DNA of 64,000 bases, from assembly GCA_945946655.1 (NCBI GenBank), contig CAMEWM010000001.1:192365-256364 (forward strand). The letters run 5' to 3'. This stretch comes from an uncultured Clostridium sp. Its GTDB lineage: Bacteria > Bacillota > Clostridia > TANB77 > CAG-508. Of the stretch, positions 1 through 7,532 are shown piece by piece. The notes under the pieces are model-generated. The model saw only the letters and a list, made by a program, of their open reading frames with translations, was not told the origin of the DNA and made no database searches. Numbering within the stretch: the stretch's first letter is position 1; each line of letters starts with the position of its first letter. Position numbers and translations under genes: made by a program.

Positions 1-142
1 ATTTTGCATCTTGTGCTTTTGTTATTATTCCATTGTTGCCTAATACTAGATTTAAACTAACTCCTGCTAGTATTAAAAGTACAACTATGGTTACAACCAA
101 TGCAATTAATGTAATACCTTCATTATTGCTATCTTTTCTCAT
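1..142 (-). CDS. prepilin-like protein, N-terminus (gene cut by window edge)
   Basis: The first 47 codons of a minus-strand gene are visible, starting at an ATG (140-142) with an AAGGAGG ribosome site at 148-154. The product starts with a short polar leader (MRKDSNNEG) followed directly by the hydrophobic helix ITLIALVVTIVVLLILAGVS and then LGNNGIITKAQDAK. This is the type IV prepilin N-terminal layout: a cleavable leader ending in Gly, then a hydrophobic assembly helix. Such N-termini are common on many surface proteins of uncultured gut Clostridia, often with large unrelated ectodomains. Which ectodomain this one carries cannot be seen. A prepilin peptidase would be needed for processing, and none is in the window. 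Confidence 0.75.
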   Translation of the reverse strand, partial: MRKDSNNEGITLIALVVTIVVLLILAGVSLNLVLGNNGIITKAQDAK

Positions 143-223
143 GTTATCCTCCTTATTCTTATGTTTATTTTAGTCTTTTTATTTATCCTATGATAATATT
201 CGGATATTACCGACTATACTTAT

Positions 224-252
224 ATTTTACTATTTACATTTTTTGTTGTCAA
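224..252 (-). promoter_or_regulatory. sigma-A promoter of the prepilin-like gene
   Basis: Minus strand: -35 TTGACA (247-252), 17-base spacer, -10 TAAAAT (224-229). It faces the prepilin-like gene that starts at 142, giving a leader of about 75 bases. Confidence 0.65.
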
Positions 253-301
253 TAATTCAAGTTTATTGTCTAGATATTTCCAGCTATCATTTGATAAAAT
301 A

Positions 302-1261
302 TTAAATGCTTTCAAAATAATCTTTTAAGCATTCAACTACTTTTGACTTAGTGTCTAGTGTATTTATTTTACTTCTAAAGCTACTAGAGTCTTTTAAGCT
401 CTTTGTATATGCTGAAATGTATTTTCTCATTTCCTTTATAGCAACATCTTCTCCCTTTTCTTCCACCTCCATATTCAAATGATTTAATATTGTTTCTAAT
501 TTTTCCTTATTGCTAGGTCTAGAAATACATTGACCATTTTTTAAATACTCAATTATTTCTCTAAATATCCACGGATTTCCAAAAGCAGCTCTTCCAATCA
601 TTATTGCATCTACATTGCTATATTCTAAAGCAATTTTTGCATCTTGACCACTTTGTATATCTCCATTTCCTATTACCGGAATTTTTACACTTTCTTTTAC
701 TTTTTTTATTATATTCCAATCGGCTTCTCCAGAATAAAATTGACTTCTAGTTCTTCCATGAACTGTTATTGCACTAGCACCAGCTTGTTCTATTATTTTT
801 GCTGCCTCTACAGCCACTATATGCTCTGAATCCCATCCAGTTCTCATTTTTACTGTAACAGGTACCTTTGAATTATTAACAGCTGTCTCAACAATTTGTT
901 TTATTAAATCTAAATCTAATAAAAGTTTGCTACCATCTCCATTTTTTACAACTTTAGGAGCTGGACATCCCATATTGATATCTACTATATCAGCAAATTC
1001 GCTTACATATTTGCTAGCATATGCTATTGCTTCTAGGTCACTACCAAATATTTGTACTGCTAGCGGTTTTTCTTTATCACACGTTTTTAATAATAATTTC
1101 GTTTTTTCATCATTATATAACAGTGCCTTAGCACTTACCATTTCTGTATAAACTAGACCTGCTCCATTTTCTTTACATATTAATCTAAATGGCAGGTCTG
1201 TAATACCTGCCATTGGTGCCAAAAATATATTATTTTCTAGATTCACATTTTCAATTTTCAA
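302..1261 (-). CDS. dusB: tRNA-dihydrouridine synthase (DusB/NifR3 family)
   Basis: A flavoenzyme that reduces specific uridines in the tRNA D-loop to dihydrouridine using FMN and NADPH. The 319 residues match the usual Dus length. Visible motifs are the FMN-barrel start FLAPMAGITDLPFR, the catalytic-cysteine loop NMGCPAPKVVKNGDGS, VKMRTGW, VHGRTR, the phosphate-binding VIGNGDI and IGRAAFGNPWIF. The start is TTG (1259-1261) with AGAGG six bases upstream. It is the last gene of a minD-minE-rodA-dusB run, with a 13-base gap after rodA, so it is probably co-transcribed. dusB at the end of a shape-gene operon is a linkage of convenience, not a functional one. Confidence 0.93.
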   Translation of the reverse strand: MKIENVNLENNIFLAPMAGITDLPFRLICKENGAGLVYTEMVSAKALLYNDEKTKLLLKTCDKEKPLAVQIFGSDLEAIAYASKYVSEFADIVDINMGCPAPKVVKNGDGSKLLLDLDLIKQIVETAVNNSKVPVTVKMRTGWDSEHIVAVEAAKIIEQAGASAITVHGRTRSQFYSGEADWNIIKKVKESVKIPVIGNGDIQSGQDAKIALEYSNVDAIMIGRAAFGNPWIFREIIEYLKNGQCISRPSNKEKLETILNHLNMEVEEKGEDVAIKEMRKYISAYTKSLKDSSSFRSKINTLDTKSKVVECLKDYFESI

Positions 1262-1274
1262 AATATACCTCTTT

Positions 1275-2381
1275 CTAGTCTACAAATATTGCTTTCTGTC
1301 TTCTTCCACTTATATTTAGTAATAATCCTATCATCATTAAATTTGTAAGTAACGAGCTTCCTCCATAACTAACGAATGGTAATGGAACACCTGTTATTGG
1401 TAGTAGTCCCATAGTCATTCCTATATTTTCAGTCATATGAAACAGTAATATTCCCGCTATTCCAATAGCTATATAGGATCCTAAATTATCCTTAGCTGTT
1501 TTTGCTATAAATATTGCTCTTGTTATAAGAACAACATATGTTATTATTACAGTCGCTGCTACAACAAATCCCATTTCTTCTCCGATTACAGCAAATATAA
1601 AGTCTGTAGTTTTTGGATATAAAAAGCCTAATTGAGTTTGATTTCCTTTAAATAAGCCCATACCCCAAAATTCACCTGCTCCTATAGCCAATTTTGATTG
1701 AATAACATTGTATCCAGCTCCTCTTGGATCTAAGTCAGGATTTAAAAACACGTCAATTCTTGTCTTTGCATGTTCCGGCAATACAAAGAAATATAATGTA
1801 GGTAACAATATTGCTACTAGCAGTATACCTATAAATATATATCTCTTTTTTATCCCTGATGCAAATAATATAAAAATCGTTGCTACTATAAATGTTAGAG
1901 CAGTTCCATAATCAGGCTGTTTAATAATTAATAATACTGGAACCGCAACTATAATTAAAGCAAGTAATAGTCTAGTAGGCCTACTAATTTGGTCTTTTCC
2001 ATTCTCTTGTATTCTTGATATATATGTTGCTAAAGCTATAATTACAATAACTTTTGCAAACTCTGCAGGCTGAATTGATACAGCGCCTACATTAAACCAG
2101 CTAGTGGCTCCATTTATACTTTCAGTAAACAAAACTGCAATTAATGCAATAATAATAATAATATATAATATTGGAGAAATTTTTGATATCGTATTATAAT
2201 CAACAAACGTTAGAATAATCATTATCGGGATACTTATGGCTAACCACATAATTTGCTTTTTAAATTCCTCATAGTTTGATCCTTGTGTTGCTGAAAATAA
2301 TCCTACTAGTCCAACTATTAAAAGTATAACTATACAAATGAGAATTCCCCAATCCATATTCTTTAATATTTTCTTTCCCAT
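1275..2381 (-). CDS. rodA: SEDS-family peptidoglycan glycosyltransferase RodA
   Basis: A polytopic membrane glycan polymerase that extends peptidoglycan strands from lipid II, normally with a class B penicillin-binding protein, during cell elongation. It is 368 residues with about ten hydrophobic segments. The SEDS signature is clear: GAGYNVIQSKLAIGAG, then YPKTTDFIFAVIGEE with the essential Asp, and near the C-terminus GLLPITGVPLPFVSYGGSS. RodA rather than FtsW is suggested by its place after minD and minE, which matches clostridial mre-min-rodA clusters, and by the short N-terminus. FtsW cannot be fully excluded by eye. The start ATG has GAGGG eight bases upstream. Confidence 0.88.
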   Translation of the reverse strand: MGKKILKNMDWGILICIVILLIVGLVGLFSATQGSNYEEFKKQIMWLAISIPIMIILTFVDYNTISKISPILYIIIIIALIAVLFTESINGATSWFNVGAVSIQPAEFAKVIVIIALATYISRIQENGKDQISRPTRLLLALIIVAVPVLLIIKQPDYGTALTFIVATIFILFASGIKKRYIFIGILLVAILLPTLYFFVLPEHAKTRIDVFLNPDLDPRGAGYNVIQSKLAIGAGEFWGMGLFKGNQTQLGFLYPKTTDFIFAVIGEEMGFVVAATVIITYVVLITRAIFIAKTAKDNLGSYIAIGIAGILLFHMTENIGMTMGLLPITGVPLPFVSYGGSSLLTNLMMIGLLLNISGRRQKAIFVD

Positions 2382-2395
2382 TGAATAACCCTCAT

Positions 2396-3013
2396 TTATT
2401 TTTCATTTGATTTTTTCTTTTTATTATTTACTTTTTTCTTATTAGCTTCTATTTTCTCTTTATTTTCTTCTATTATTTTTTTCTCTACTTTTTCTTCTGG
2501 TTCTTGTTCTATCTCTTGTACTGTTTCTTCGACGATTTCTTGTTTCTCTGTATCAACAATTTCATTATCTTGATTCTCTTCGTTTTTTTCTATTATATTT
2601 CCTTTTTCTTCACTTTCTTCTGTACAATTATTATTTTCTTCTATTTCTTCTTTTACTTCCTGTGCTTTCTCTTCTTGTTTTTTATCTCTAGTTTCCTTCT
2701 CTTTTTCTTTTTTCATTTCTTCCTTAATTCCCGTGATTGGAATATTAGCATATAATGCTGGTGCTCCCATAGTTCCATCTTCGTTTGTTTTATTAGTTAA
2801 TCTAACATCTATGTCTTTTTCATCCACATCTATATACTTTTTTATTACTTCAATAATTTCTTGTCTCATCATATCTAAAAAATCAGCTGAAACATTAGCT
2901 CTATCTTGCATTAAAACTAAATGTAATCTCTCCTTAGCTGTGTCTTTTGATTTTTCTTCGATCTGATCTTTCTTTCCAATCTTTTTAAAGAAATTAATTA
3001 CGTTCTCAAACAT
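2396..3013 (-). CDS. minE: MinE cell-division topological factor with a long charged C-terminal extension
   Basis: MinE activates the MinD ATPase at the membrane and so drives MinD release and placement of the division site. Residues 1-97 carry the MinE pattern: an amphipathic N-terminus (MFENVINFFKKIG), AKERLHLVLMQDRANVS (the MinD-activating helix), MRQEIIEVIKKYIDVDEKDIDV and the terminal strand. Ordinary MinE is about 90 residues. This one continues for roughly 108 more residues that are almost only Lys, Glu, Asn and Gln, low in complexity and probably disordered or a single charged helix. It directly follows minD (16-base gap) with a GGAGG ribosome site. The extension is unusual and its role is unknown. 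Confidence 0.85.
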   Translation of the reverse strand: MFENVINFFKKIGKKDQIEEKSKDTAKERLHLVLMQDRANVSADFLDMMRQEIIEVIKKYIDVDEKDIDVRLTNKTNEDGTMGAPALYANIPITGIKEEMKKEKEKETRDKKQEEKAQEVKEEIEENNNCTEESEEKGNIIEKNEENQDNEIVDTEKQEIVEETVQEIEQEPEEKVEKKIIEENKEKIEANKKKVNNKKKKSNEK

Positions 3014-3029
3014 TATGTACCTCCAATAG

Positions 3030-3824
3030 TTATTTTTTTCTGAATATGCCTTTTATTTTAGTAAAAAATCCTTCATCTCTTCCAGGAATCGTAACTTCAA
3101 CATTTTCGCCAAGTATTCTTCGTGCTATCTCTAAGTATGCCTTTCCTGATGGAGCTTTCTTGTTTATTACCGCAGGTTCTCCTTTATTTGTTTGAGTAAT
3201 TATAAATTCATCATCTGGTACCACGCCAAGAAGATTTATTGATAATAAGTCAACGATATCGTCAACATCCATCATTTCTCCTTTTTTAACCATATTAGGT
3301 CTTAATCTATTTACAATTAGCTCTGGATTTTTAATCTCAGACGCTTCTAATAATCCTATAATTCTATCTGCATCTCTTATTGAAGATATTTCTGCATTTG
3401 TTACTACTATAGCTCTATCTGCTCCTGCTATTGCATTTTTAAATCCTTGTTCAATTCCTGCTGGGCAATCTATTAAAATATAGTCAAATTCATCTTTTAG
3501 TTTGCTAGTTAGTTCTTTCATTTGTTCTTCATTTATGGCGCTTTTATCTCTCGTTTGGGCAGCTGGTAAAAGGAATAATTGTTCAAATCTCTTATCTTTA
3601 ATAAGAGCTTGTCTTAATTTACATTTTTCTTCAACAACATCTACTATATCATATACTATTCTGTTTTCTAATCCCATTACGACATCAAGGTTTCTTAATC
3701 CAATATCAGTATCTACTAATACTACTTTTTTTCCTTTTAATGCTAGGGCAGAACCAAGATTAGCTGTTGTAGTTGTTTTCCCTACTCCACCTTTTCCTGA
3801 TGTTATTACTATAACTTCTCCCAT
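3030..3824 (-). CDS. minD: septum site-determining ATPase MinD
   Basis: A membrane-associated dimerising ATPase of the ParA/MinD class that positions the division site. It shows the deviant Walker A ITSGKGGVGKTTTTAN, switch I region VLVDTDIGLRNLDVVMG, switch II DYILIDCPAGIE, and the amphipathic C-terminal membrane-targeting helix GFFTKIKGIFRKK. The open frame extends four codons upstream to an ATG at 3836, but that ATG lies inside the GGAGG ribosome site. The real start is therefore the ATG at 3824 (MGEVIVITSGKGG), giving 264 residues. It heads the operon with minE, rodA and dusB. No minC is visible beside it, although clostridial clusters often have one upstream. Confidence 0.95.
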   Translation of the reverse strand: MGEVIVITSGKGGVGKTTTTANLGSALALKGKKVVLVDTDIGLRNLDVVMGLENRIVYDIVDVVEEKCKLRQALIKDKRFEQLFLLPAAQTRDKSAINEEQMKELTSKLKDEFDYILIDCPAGIEQGFKNAIAGADRAIVVTNAEISSIRDADRIIGLLEASEIKNPELIVNRLRPNMVKKGEMMDVDDIVDLLSINLLGVVPDDEFIITQTNKGEPAVINKKAPSGKAYLEIARRILGENVEVTIPGRDEGFFTKIKGIFRKK

Positions 3825-3903
3825 AGAATCCTCCATTTCTTACTAACTTTTACAATTTATCACAAACTTTTATAGATTTTTATATCCATAATTTTCTATT
3901 AAT

Positions 3904-3932
3904 ATATTATACGGAAATAGGCAAAAAGTCAA
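3904..3932 (-). promoter_or_regulatory. probable promoter of the minD-minE-rodA-dusB operon
   Basis: Minus strand: TTGACT (3927-3932). The -10 is either TAATAT (3904-3909, 17-base spacer) or the overlapping TATAAT (3906-3911, 15-base spacer). About 80 bases of leader precede the minD start. Confidence 0.5.
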
Positions 3933-3971
3933 GTTAAATTAGGCATTTTATGAAATATTATATATAAAAAA

Positions 3972-4013
3972 TATTTCAAATACAAAACAATAATTCGTTT
4001 AATATTTGAAATA
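3972..4013. terminator. intrinsic terminator after the lectin-fold protein gene
   Basis: A perfect 11-bp inverted repeat, TATTTCAAATA (3972-3982) and TATTTGAAATA (4003-4013), is flanked by A-runs on the left and T-runs on the right. It can therefore end minus-strand transcription from the gene ending at 4039 and would also work in the other direction. Confidence 0.7.
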
Positions 4014-4038
4014 ATTTTTTGTTTTTATATTAATATTT

Positions 4039-4971
4039 TCACATAAACAATGCGACTCTAAATGAGTTTTCAACGCTTGAAAAATCCGCAAAATTTCCTC
4101 TTGAACCAGATGAATTTATTCCGTAATAGTATCCAAAGCTACCTCCTCTTGTTGTATATGGAGCTGTAATTACTCCATAAGACTCTGTAGTCCATTCAAA
4201 AGTATTTCCTCCCATATCATATATATTACATACTGGAGTTGTTTGTCCAGTTGGTACTAATTTTGCTATCAACTTATTTTTAGTCGCAGGCGCCCCTGTT
4301 ATATCTGTGTAATCAAATGTCGTATTTAAGAAGTTTCCTTCTTCGGAACTGTCTCCATAATCACTATTTGTTTTTTGTATAAAAGCTATCGCTGTATCCC
4401 ATGCATAACTACTGCATAATTTAGTAGTGACCTTATAACCTCTCTCTGTTTTTACTCCTTCGGCTAATCTTTGGGCTTGAGTCTTCGTTACATAATTATA
4501 AGGAGCTTGCCCTTTTTTTACTGTTACTGTATTAGATGTTGATGCTCTATTCTTTCTCATTTTTTGATTTGCTGTACTCTCTTTGTCTCCAGCTTCATAT
4601 CTACCTATATAATATCCATGATATGTCTCTACACTTACTTTTTCATCTTCTGGTAATGCTTCGATAAAATAATTTACATTTGTAATTACATACTTTATTT
4701 TTTCAGAATTTGTTTCATCATCTAATTGCCCTGTTGCATAATTAGTTGAGTATGCTACTCTTTTATAATCTGATATATTATCCACTGGAATCCATACATA
4801 TTGATTACCTTGTAAATCTGTTCCGACTATGGATTCGCCTTTATATTTATTTTCATCATTTTGATTGTCTGATATTACTAATCCACTATTTCTCGTGCCT
4901 CCTACATAGTAAAAGCCATCTGGTATTTTAACTCCATCTACTATCCCGTAATAAAGATTCTCCAATTTCAT
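4039..4971 (-). CDS. formylglycine-enzyme/C-type-lectin-fold surface domain (3' part of an apparently frameshifted gene)
   Basis: 310 residues with the SUMF1/FGE-like fold signature at the C-terminus: VCNIYDMGGNTFEWTTES, then TTRGGSF, GSRGNFADFSSVENSFRVALFM-type ending. The N-terminal half has IPDGFYYVGGTRNSGLVISD and GNQYVWIPVDN, typical of the surface-exposed members found in gut Clostridia rather than true sulfatase-modifying enzymes. The ATG at 4971 has no Shine-Dalgarno, and this frame overlaps the prepilin-like ORF (4928-5158) by 44 bases in the +1 frame. Removing one T from the TTT at 4953-4955 joins the two into one protein reading ESYYGIVDGVKIPDG. The likely whole is a prepilin-type stem with a ligand-binding ectodomain, broken here by a frameshift or a sequence error. 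The ligand is unknown. Confidence 0.7.
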   Translation of the reverse strand: MKLENLYYGIVDGVKIPDGFYYVGGTRNSGLVISDNQNDENKYKGESIVGTDLQGNQYVWIPVDNISDYKRVAYSTNYATGQLDDETNSEKIKYVITNVNYFIEALPEDEKVSVETYHGYYIGRYEAGDKESTANQKMRKNRASTSNTVTVKKGQAPYNYVTKTQAQRLAEGVKTERGYKVTTKLCSSYAWDTAIAFIQKTNSDYGDSSEEGNFLNTTFDYTDITGAPATKNKLIAKLVPTGQTTPVCNIYDMGGNTFEWTTESYGVITAPYTTRGGSFGYYYGINSSGSRGNFADFSSVENSFRVALFM

Positions 4972-5158
4972 CTACATGATCAAAATCTCTTTCATATACT
5001 TCTTTTGCTGCAATCTCACTTTTTAGTTGGCTCTTTCTCAATGTTGCAGTTATCATATATGCAGTTGATAATATCGTTAAGAAAAATAGTACAGTTACTA
5101 GAACAACTGTAGTTATTGCTCCTTTATCACTTCTTAGGTTATTCTCCATCTTTTTCAT
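4928..5158 (-). CDS. prepilin-like membrane stem (5' part of the same apparently frameshifted gene)
   Basis: 76 residues: a polar leader MKKMENNLRSDKG, then the hydrophobic helix AITTVVLVTVLFFLTILSTA and a charged stretch KSQLKSEIAAKEVYERD, as in pilin-like assembly helices. The ATG at 5158 has GAGGG six bases upstream and its own promoter at 5209-5236. It stops at 4928, just after reading out of frame for about 14 codons (LLRDSRWS), while the frame that continues into the lectin-fold domain is +1. Related proteins as I recall them are single chains, so this is best read as the first part of a broken gene. A natural two-gene arrangement is less likely because the second part lacks a ribosome site. 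Confidence 0.65.
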   Translation of the reverse strand: MKKMENNLRSDKGAITTVVLVTVLFFLTILSTAYMITATLRKSQLKSEIAAKEVYERDFDHVDEIGESLLRDSRWS

Positions 5159-5208
5159 TTGAATCCCTCTTTCTTAATATATAATTAAGTCTTTACAATT
5201 AATAATAT

Positions 5209-5236
5209 AATATACTAAAATCAAGCAATAAGTCAA
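5209..5236 (-). promoter_or_regulatory. sigma-A promoter of the prepilin/lectin-fold gene
   Basis: Minus strand: -35 TTGACT (5231-5236), 16-base spacer, -10 TATATT (5209-5214), about 50 bases upstream of the ATG at 5158. A small CTTAAT/ATTAAG stem lies in the leader just before the ribosome site. Confidence 0.6.
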
Positions 5237-5303
5237 TAAATATAAACTAAATTTAAAGCATATAAATTTATAAAATAATTATCAGAATTGTTGGTCACTA
5301 TTC

Positions 5304-5332
5304 TTGACATGTTTGTTAAATAATAATATACT
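5304..5332 (+). promoter_or_regulatory. sigma-A promoter of the por operon
   Basis: TTGACA (5304-5309), 17-base spacer, TATACT (5327-5332), giving a leader of about 90 bases before porC. A second TATAAT near 5388 has no good -35 partner. Confidence 0.75.
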
Positions 5333-5429
5333 GAACTTGTTAATTGTGTACTCTTTTATGATATTTTAATATTTACTTAAAAACCATTATAATTGGTACA
5401 GTTAAACTTTTAGAAAGGAGTTTATTTTA

Positions 5430-6011
5430 ATGGAAAATTTAGTAGAAATTAGATGGCATGGTAGAGGTGGTCAAGGTGCCAAAACAGCTTCACTTTTACT
5501 TGCAGATGCAGCCTTTAATACTGGAAAATATATTCAAGGTTTTCCTGAATATGGTCCAGAAAGAATGGGTGCTCCAATTACTGCTTATAATCGTATTAGC
5601 AACAATCCTATCGTTATCCATAGTAACATCTATGAACCTGATTACGTTGTAGTTGTAGATGATACTCTTCTAGAGAGCGTTGATGTTACAGCAGGATTAA
5701 AAGAGACTGGTGCAATCGTTATAAACACTGTTAAGGATGCGGATTATCTAAAAAAGGTTTTAAATGGATATAATGGAGGAATATATACCATCGATGCTAG
5801 AAAAATATCTGAGGAAGCATTAGGAAAGTATTTTCCTAACACTCCAATGCTTGCAGCTATTGTTAAGGTTGCAAATATAATGGATGAAAAAGATTTCTTA
5901 GAAGATATGAAAGGTTCATTTAAGCATAAATTTGCTAAGAAGCCTGAAGTTATAGATGGAAACATGAAAGCCTTAGAAATGGCTTTAAGTGAGGTAAAAA
6001 AAGTTAATTAA
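5430..6011 (+). CDS. porC: pyruvate:ferredoxin oxidoreductase, gamma subunit
   Basis: The gamma subunit of a four-subunit 2-oxoacid:ferredoxin oxidoreductase, which oxidises pyruvate and CoA to acetyl-CoA and CO2 and passes two electrons to ferredoxin. At 193 residues it has normal length. The family opening is visible: VEIRWHGRGGQGAKTASLLLADAA, followed by FPEYGPERMGAPI, features of the CoA-interacting gamma domain. It is first in a tight plus-strand run porC-porD-porA-porB-ferredoxin with short gaps and GGAG-type ribosome sites, so the operon is clear. Substrate assignment to pyruvate rests on the family resemblance of all four subunits; other 2-oxoacids are possible. Confidence 0.92.
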   Translation: MENLVEIRWHGRGGQGAKTASLLLADAAFNTGKYIQGFPEYGPERMGAPITAYNRISNNPIVIHSNIYEPDYVVVVDDTLLESVDVTAGLKETGAIVINTVKDADYLKKVLNGYNGGIYTIDARKISEEALGKYFPNTPMLAAIVKVANIMDEKDFLEDMKGSFKHKFAKKPEVIDGNMKALEMALSEVKKVN

Positions 6012-6027
6012 GAAAGGTGGAAAAATT

Positions 6028-6336
6028 ATGGCAAAAATGCATATAGATAAAAATACACCAGTAGAGGACTTAACACCTGGTGGTATAATTTATCAAGCAG
6101 GAAATGCTAAAGAATTTAAAACAGGTGATTGGAGAAGTATGTACCCTGTTTGGATTGAAGAAAAGTGTAAACAATGCGGTTTATGTTGGCCAGTATGTCC
6201 AGATGACTCTATTCCTGTTAATAAAGAAACTTGTAAAAGAGAAAACTTTAATTATGATTACTGCAAAGGATGCGGTGTATGCGCAAAAACGTGCCCTTTC
6301 GGTGCAATAGAAATGAAGGAAGGAGTTGGTAAATAA
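6028..6336 (+). CDS. porD: pyruvate:ferredoxin oxidoreductase, delta (ferredoxin-like) subunit
   Basis: 102 residues with two [4Fe-4S] cluster motifs, CKQCGLCWPVCP and CKGCGVCAKTCP, preceded by the delta-subunit N-terminal tail (TPGGIIYQAGNAKEFKTGDW). It relays electrons from the thiamine-diphosphate centre in the beta subunit to the external ferredoxin. The stop codon overlaps the start of porA by one base (TAATG), suggesting translational coupling. Confidence 0.93.
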   Translation: MAKMHIDKNTPVEDLTPGGIIYQAGNAKEFKTGDWRSMYPVWIEEKCKQCGLCWPVCPDDSIPVNKETCKRENFNYDYCKGCGVCAKTCPFGAIEMKEGVGK

Positions 6337-7529
6337 TGAGTATTAGAGAACGTTTAAGTGGAAATGAAGCATCAGCTGTTGCTATGCGTCAAATTAATCC
6401 AGATGTTGTTGCAGCATTCCCTATTACACCATCAACAGAAATCCCTCAATATTTTTCAACATTTGTAAGTAATGGGCAAGTAGATACAGAGTTCGTAGCA
6501 GTTGAAAGTGAGCATAGTGCAATGAGTGCTTGTATAGGTGCTGAGTCTGCAGGAGCAAGAGCTATGACAGCCACATCAGCAAACGGATTGTCTTTCATGT
6601 GGGAAATGTTATACATAGCATCAGGTTCAAGACTTCCTATCGTTATGTCTTTAGTTAACAGAGCCGTTTCTGGTCCATTAAATATACATAACGATCATTC
6701 AGATGCAATGGGCGTTAGAGATGCTGGATGGATAATGCTATTTTCAGAAAATAATCAAGAGGCTTATGATAACTTAATAATGGCTCATCAAATAGCTGAA
6801 AATAAAGACGTTATGCTACCTTTAATGGTATGCCAAGACGGATTTATAACATCTCATTCTATAGAGAATATAGAACTAATAGAAGATGATAAAGTAAAAG
6901 AATTTGTTGGTAAATATCAACCTGAGCATTATTTATTAAATCATGCTGAACCTGTTGCAATGGGTCCTATGGACTTACAATCTTATCTATTTGAGCATAA
7001 ATATCAACAAGCAGAAGCTATGAGAAACGCAAAAAAAGTTATATTAGACGTAGCAGATAGATTTGAAAAAATGACTGGAAGAAAGTATGGATTCTTTGAA
7101 GAATATAGGTTAGATGATGCAGAAATTGCAATAGTTTGTATGAACTCAACAGCAGGAACAGCAAAAGCTGTAGTAGATGAATTAAGAGAACAAGGAGTTA
7201 AAGCAGGATTATTAAAGATTCGTGTTTATAGACCTTTCCCTGTAGAAGAAGTAGCACAGGCACTTTCTCATTTAAAAGCTGTAGCCGTGCTAGATAAAGA
7301 TGATAGTGTAAATGCCGCAGGTGGTCCTTTATTTACAGATGTAACATCTGCAATGTATGCTAAGAGCGACGAACATGTACCAATCGTAAACTATATCTAT
7401 GGTATCGGTGGAAGAGATACAACTACAAAAGATATCTCTGGAGTATTTATGGATCTTCAAGAGATTGCAAAAACTGGAAATGTTGAAAATCCATTCAGAT
7501 ATTTCGGATTAAGAAAAGGAGGTAAATAA
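6336..7529 (+). CDS. porA: pyruvate:ferredoxin oxidoreductase, alpha subunit
   Basis: 397 residues, the usual length of a free-standing alpha subunit. It carries the pyrimidine-binding fold of the thiamine-diphosphate enzyme: VVAAFPITPSTEIPQYF, VAVESEHSAMSACIGAESAGARAMTATSANGL-type region, and the later transketolase-C-like domain (LLKIRVYRPFPVEE, AVLDKDDSVNAAGGPL). It pairs with PorB to form the active site where pyruvate is decarboxylated. Translation is probably coupled to porD by the one-base overlap, and porB follows after three bases. Confidence 0.93.
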   Translation: MSIRERLSGNEASAVAMRQINPDVVAAFPITPSTEIPQYFSTFVSNGQVDTEFVAVESEHSAMSACIGAESAGARAMTATSANGLSFMWEMLYIASGSRLPIVMSLVNRAVSGPLNIHNDHSDAMGVRDAGWIMLFSENNQEAYDNLIMAHQIAENKDVMLPLMVCQDGFITSHSIENIELIEDDKVKEFVGKYQPEHYLLNHAEPVAMGPMDLQSYLFEHKYQQAEAMRNAKKVILDVADRFEKMTGRKYGFFEEYRLDDAEIAIVCMNSTAGTAKAVVDELREQGVKAGLLKIRVYRPFPVEEVAQALSHLKAVAVLDKDDSVNAAGGPLFTDVTSAMYAKSDEHVPIVNYIYGIGGRDTTTKDISGVFMDLQEIAKTGNVENPFRYFGLRKGGK

Positions 7530-7532
7530 GCT

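Noticed and set aside
4039-5158. Diversity-generating retroelement
   Set aside because: The fold fits a variable protein, but there is no reverse transcriptase, accessory gene or template repeat in the window.
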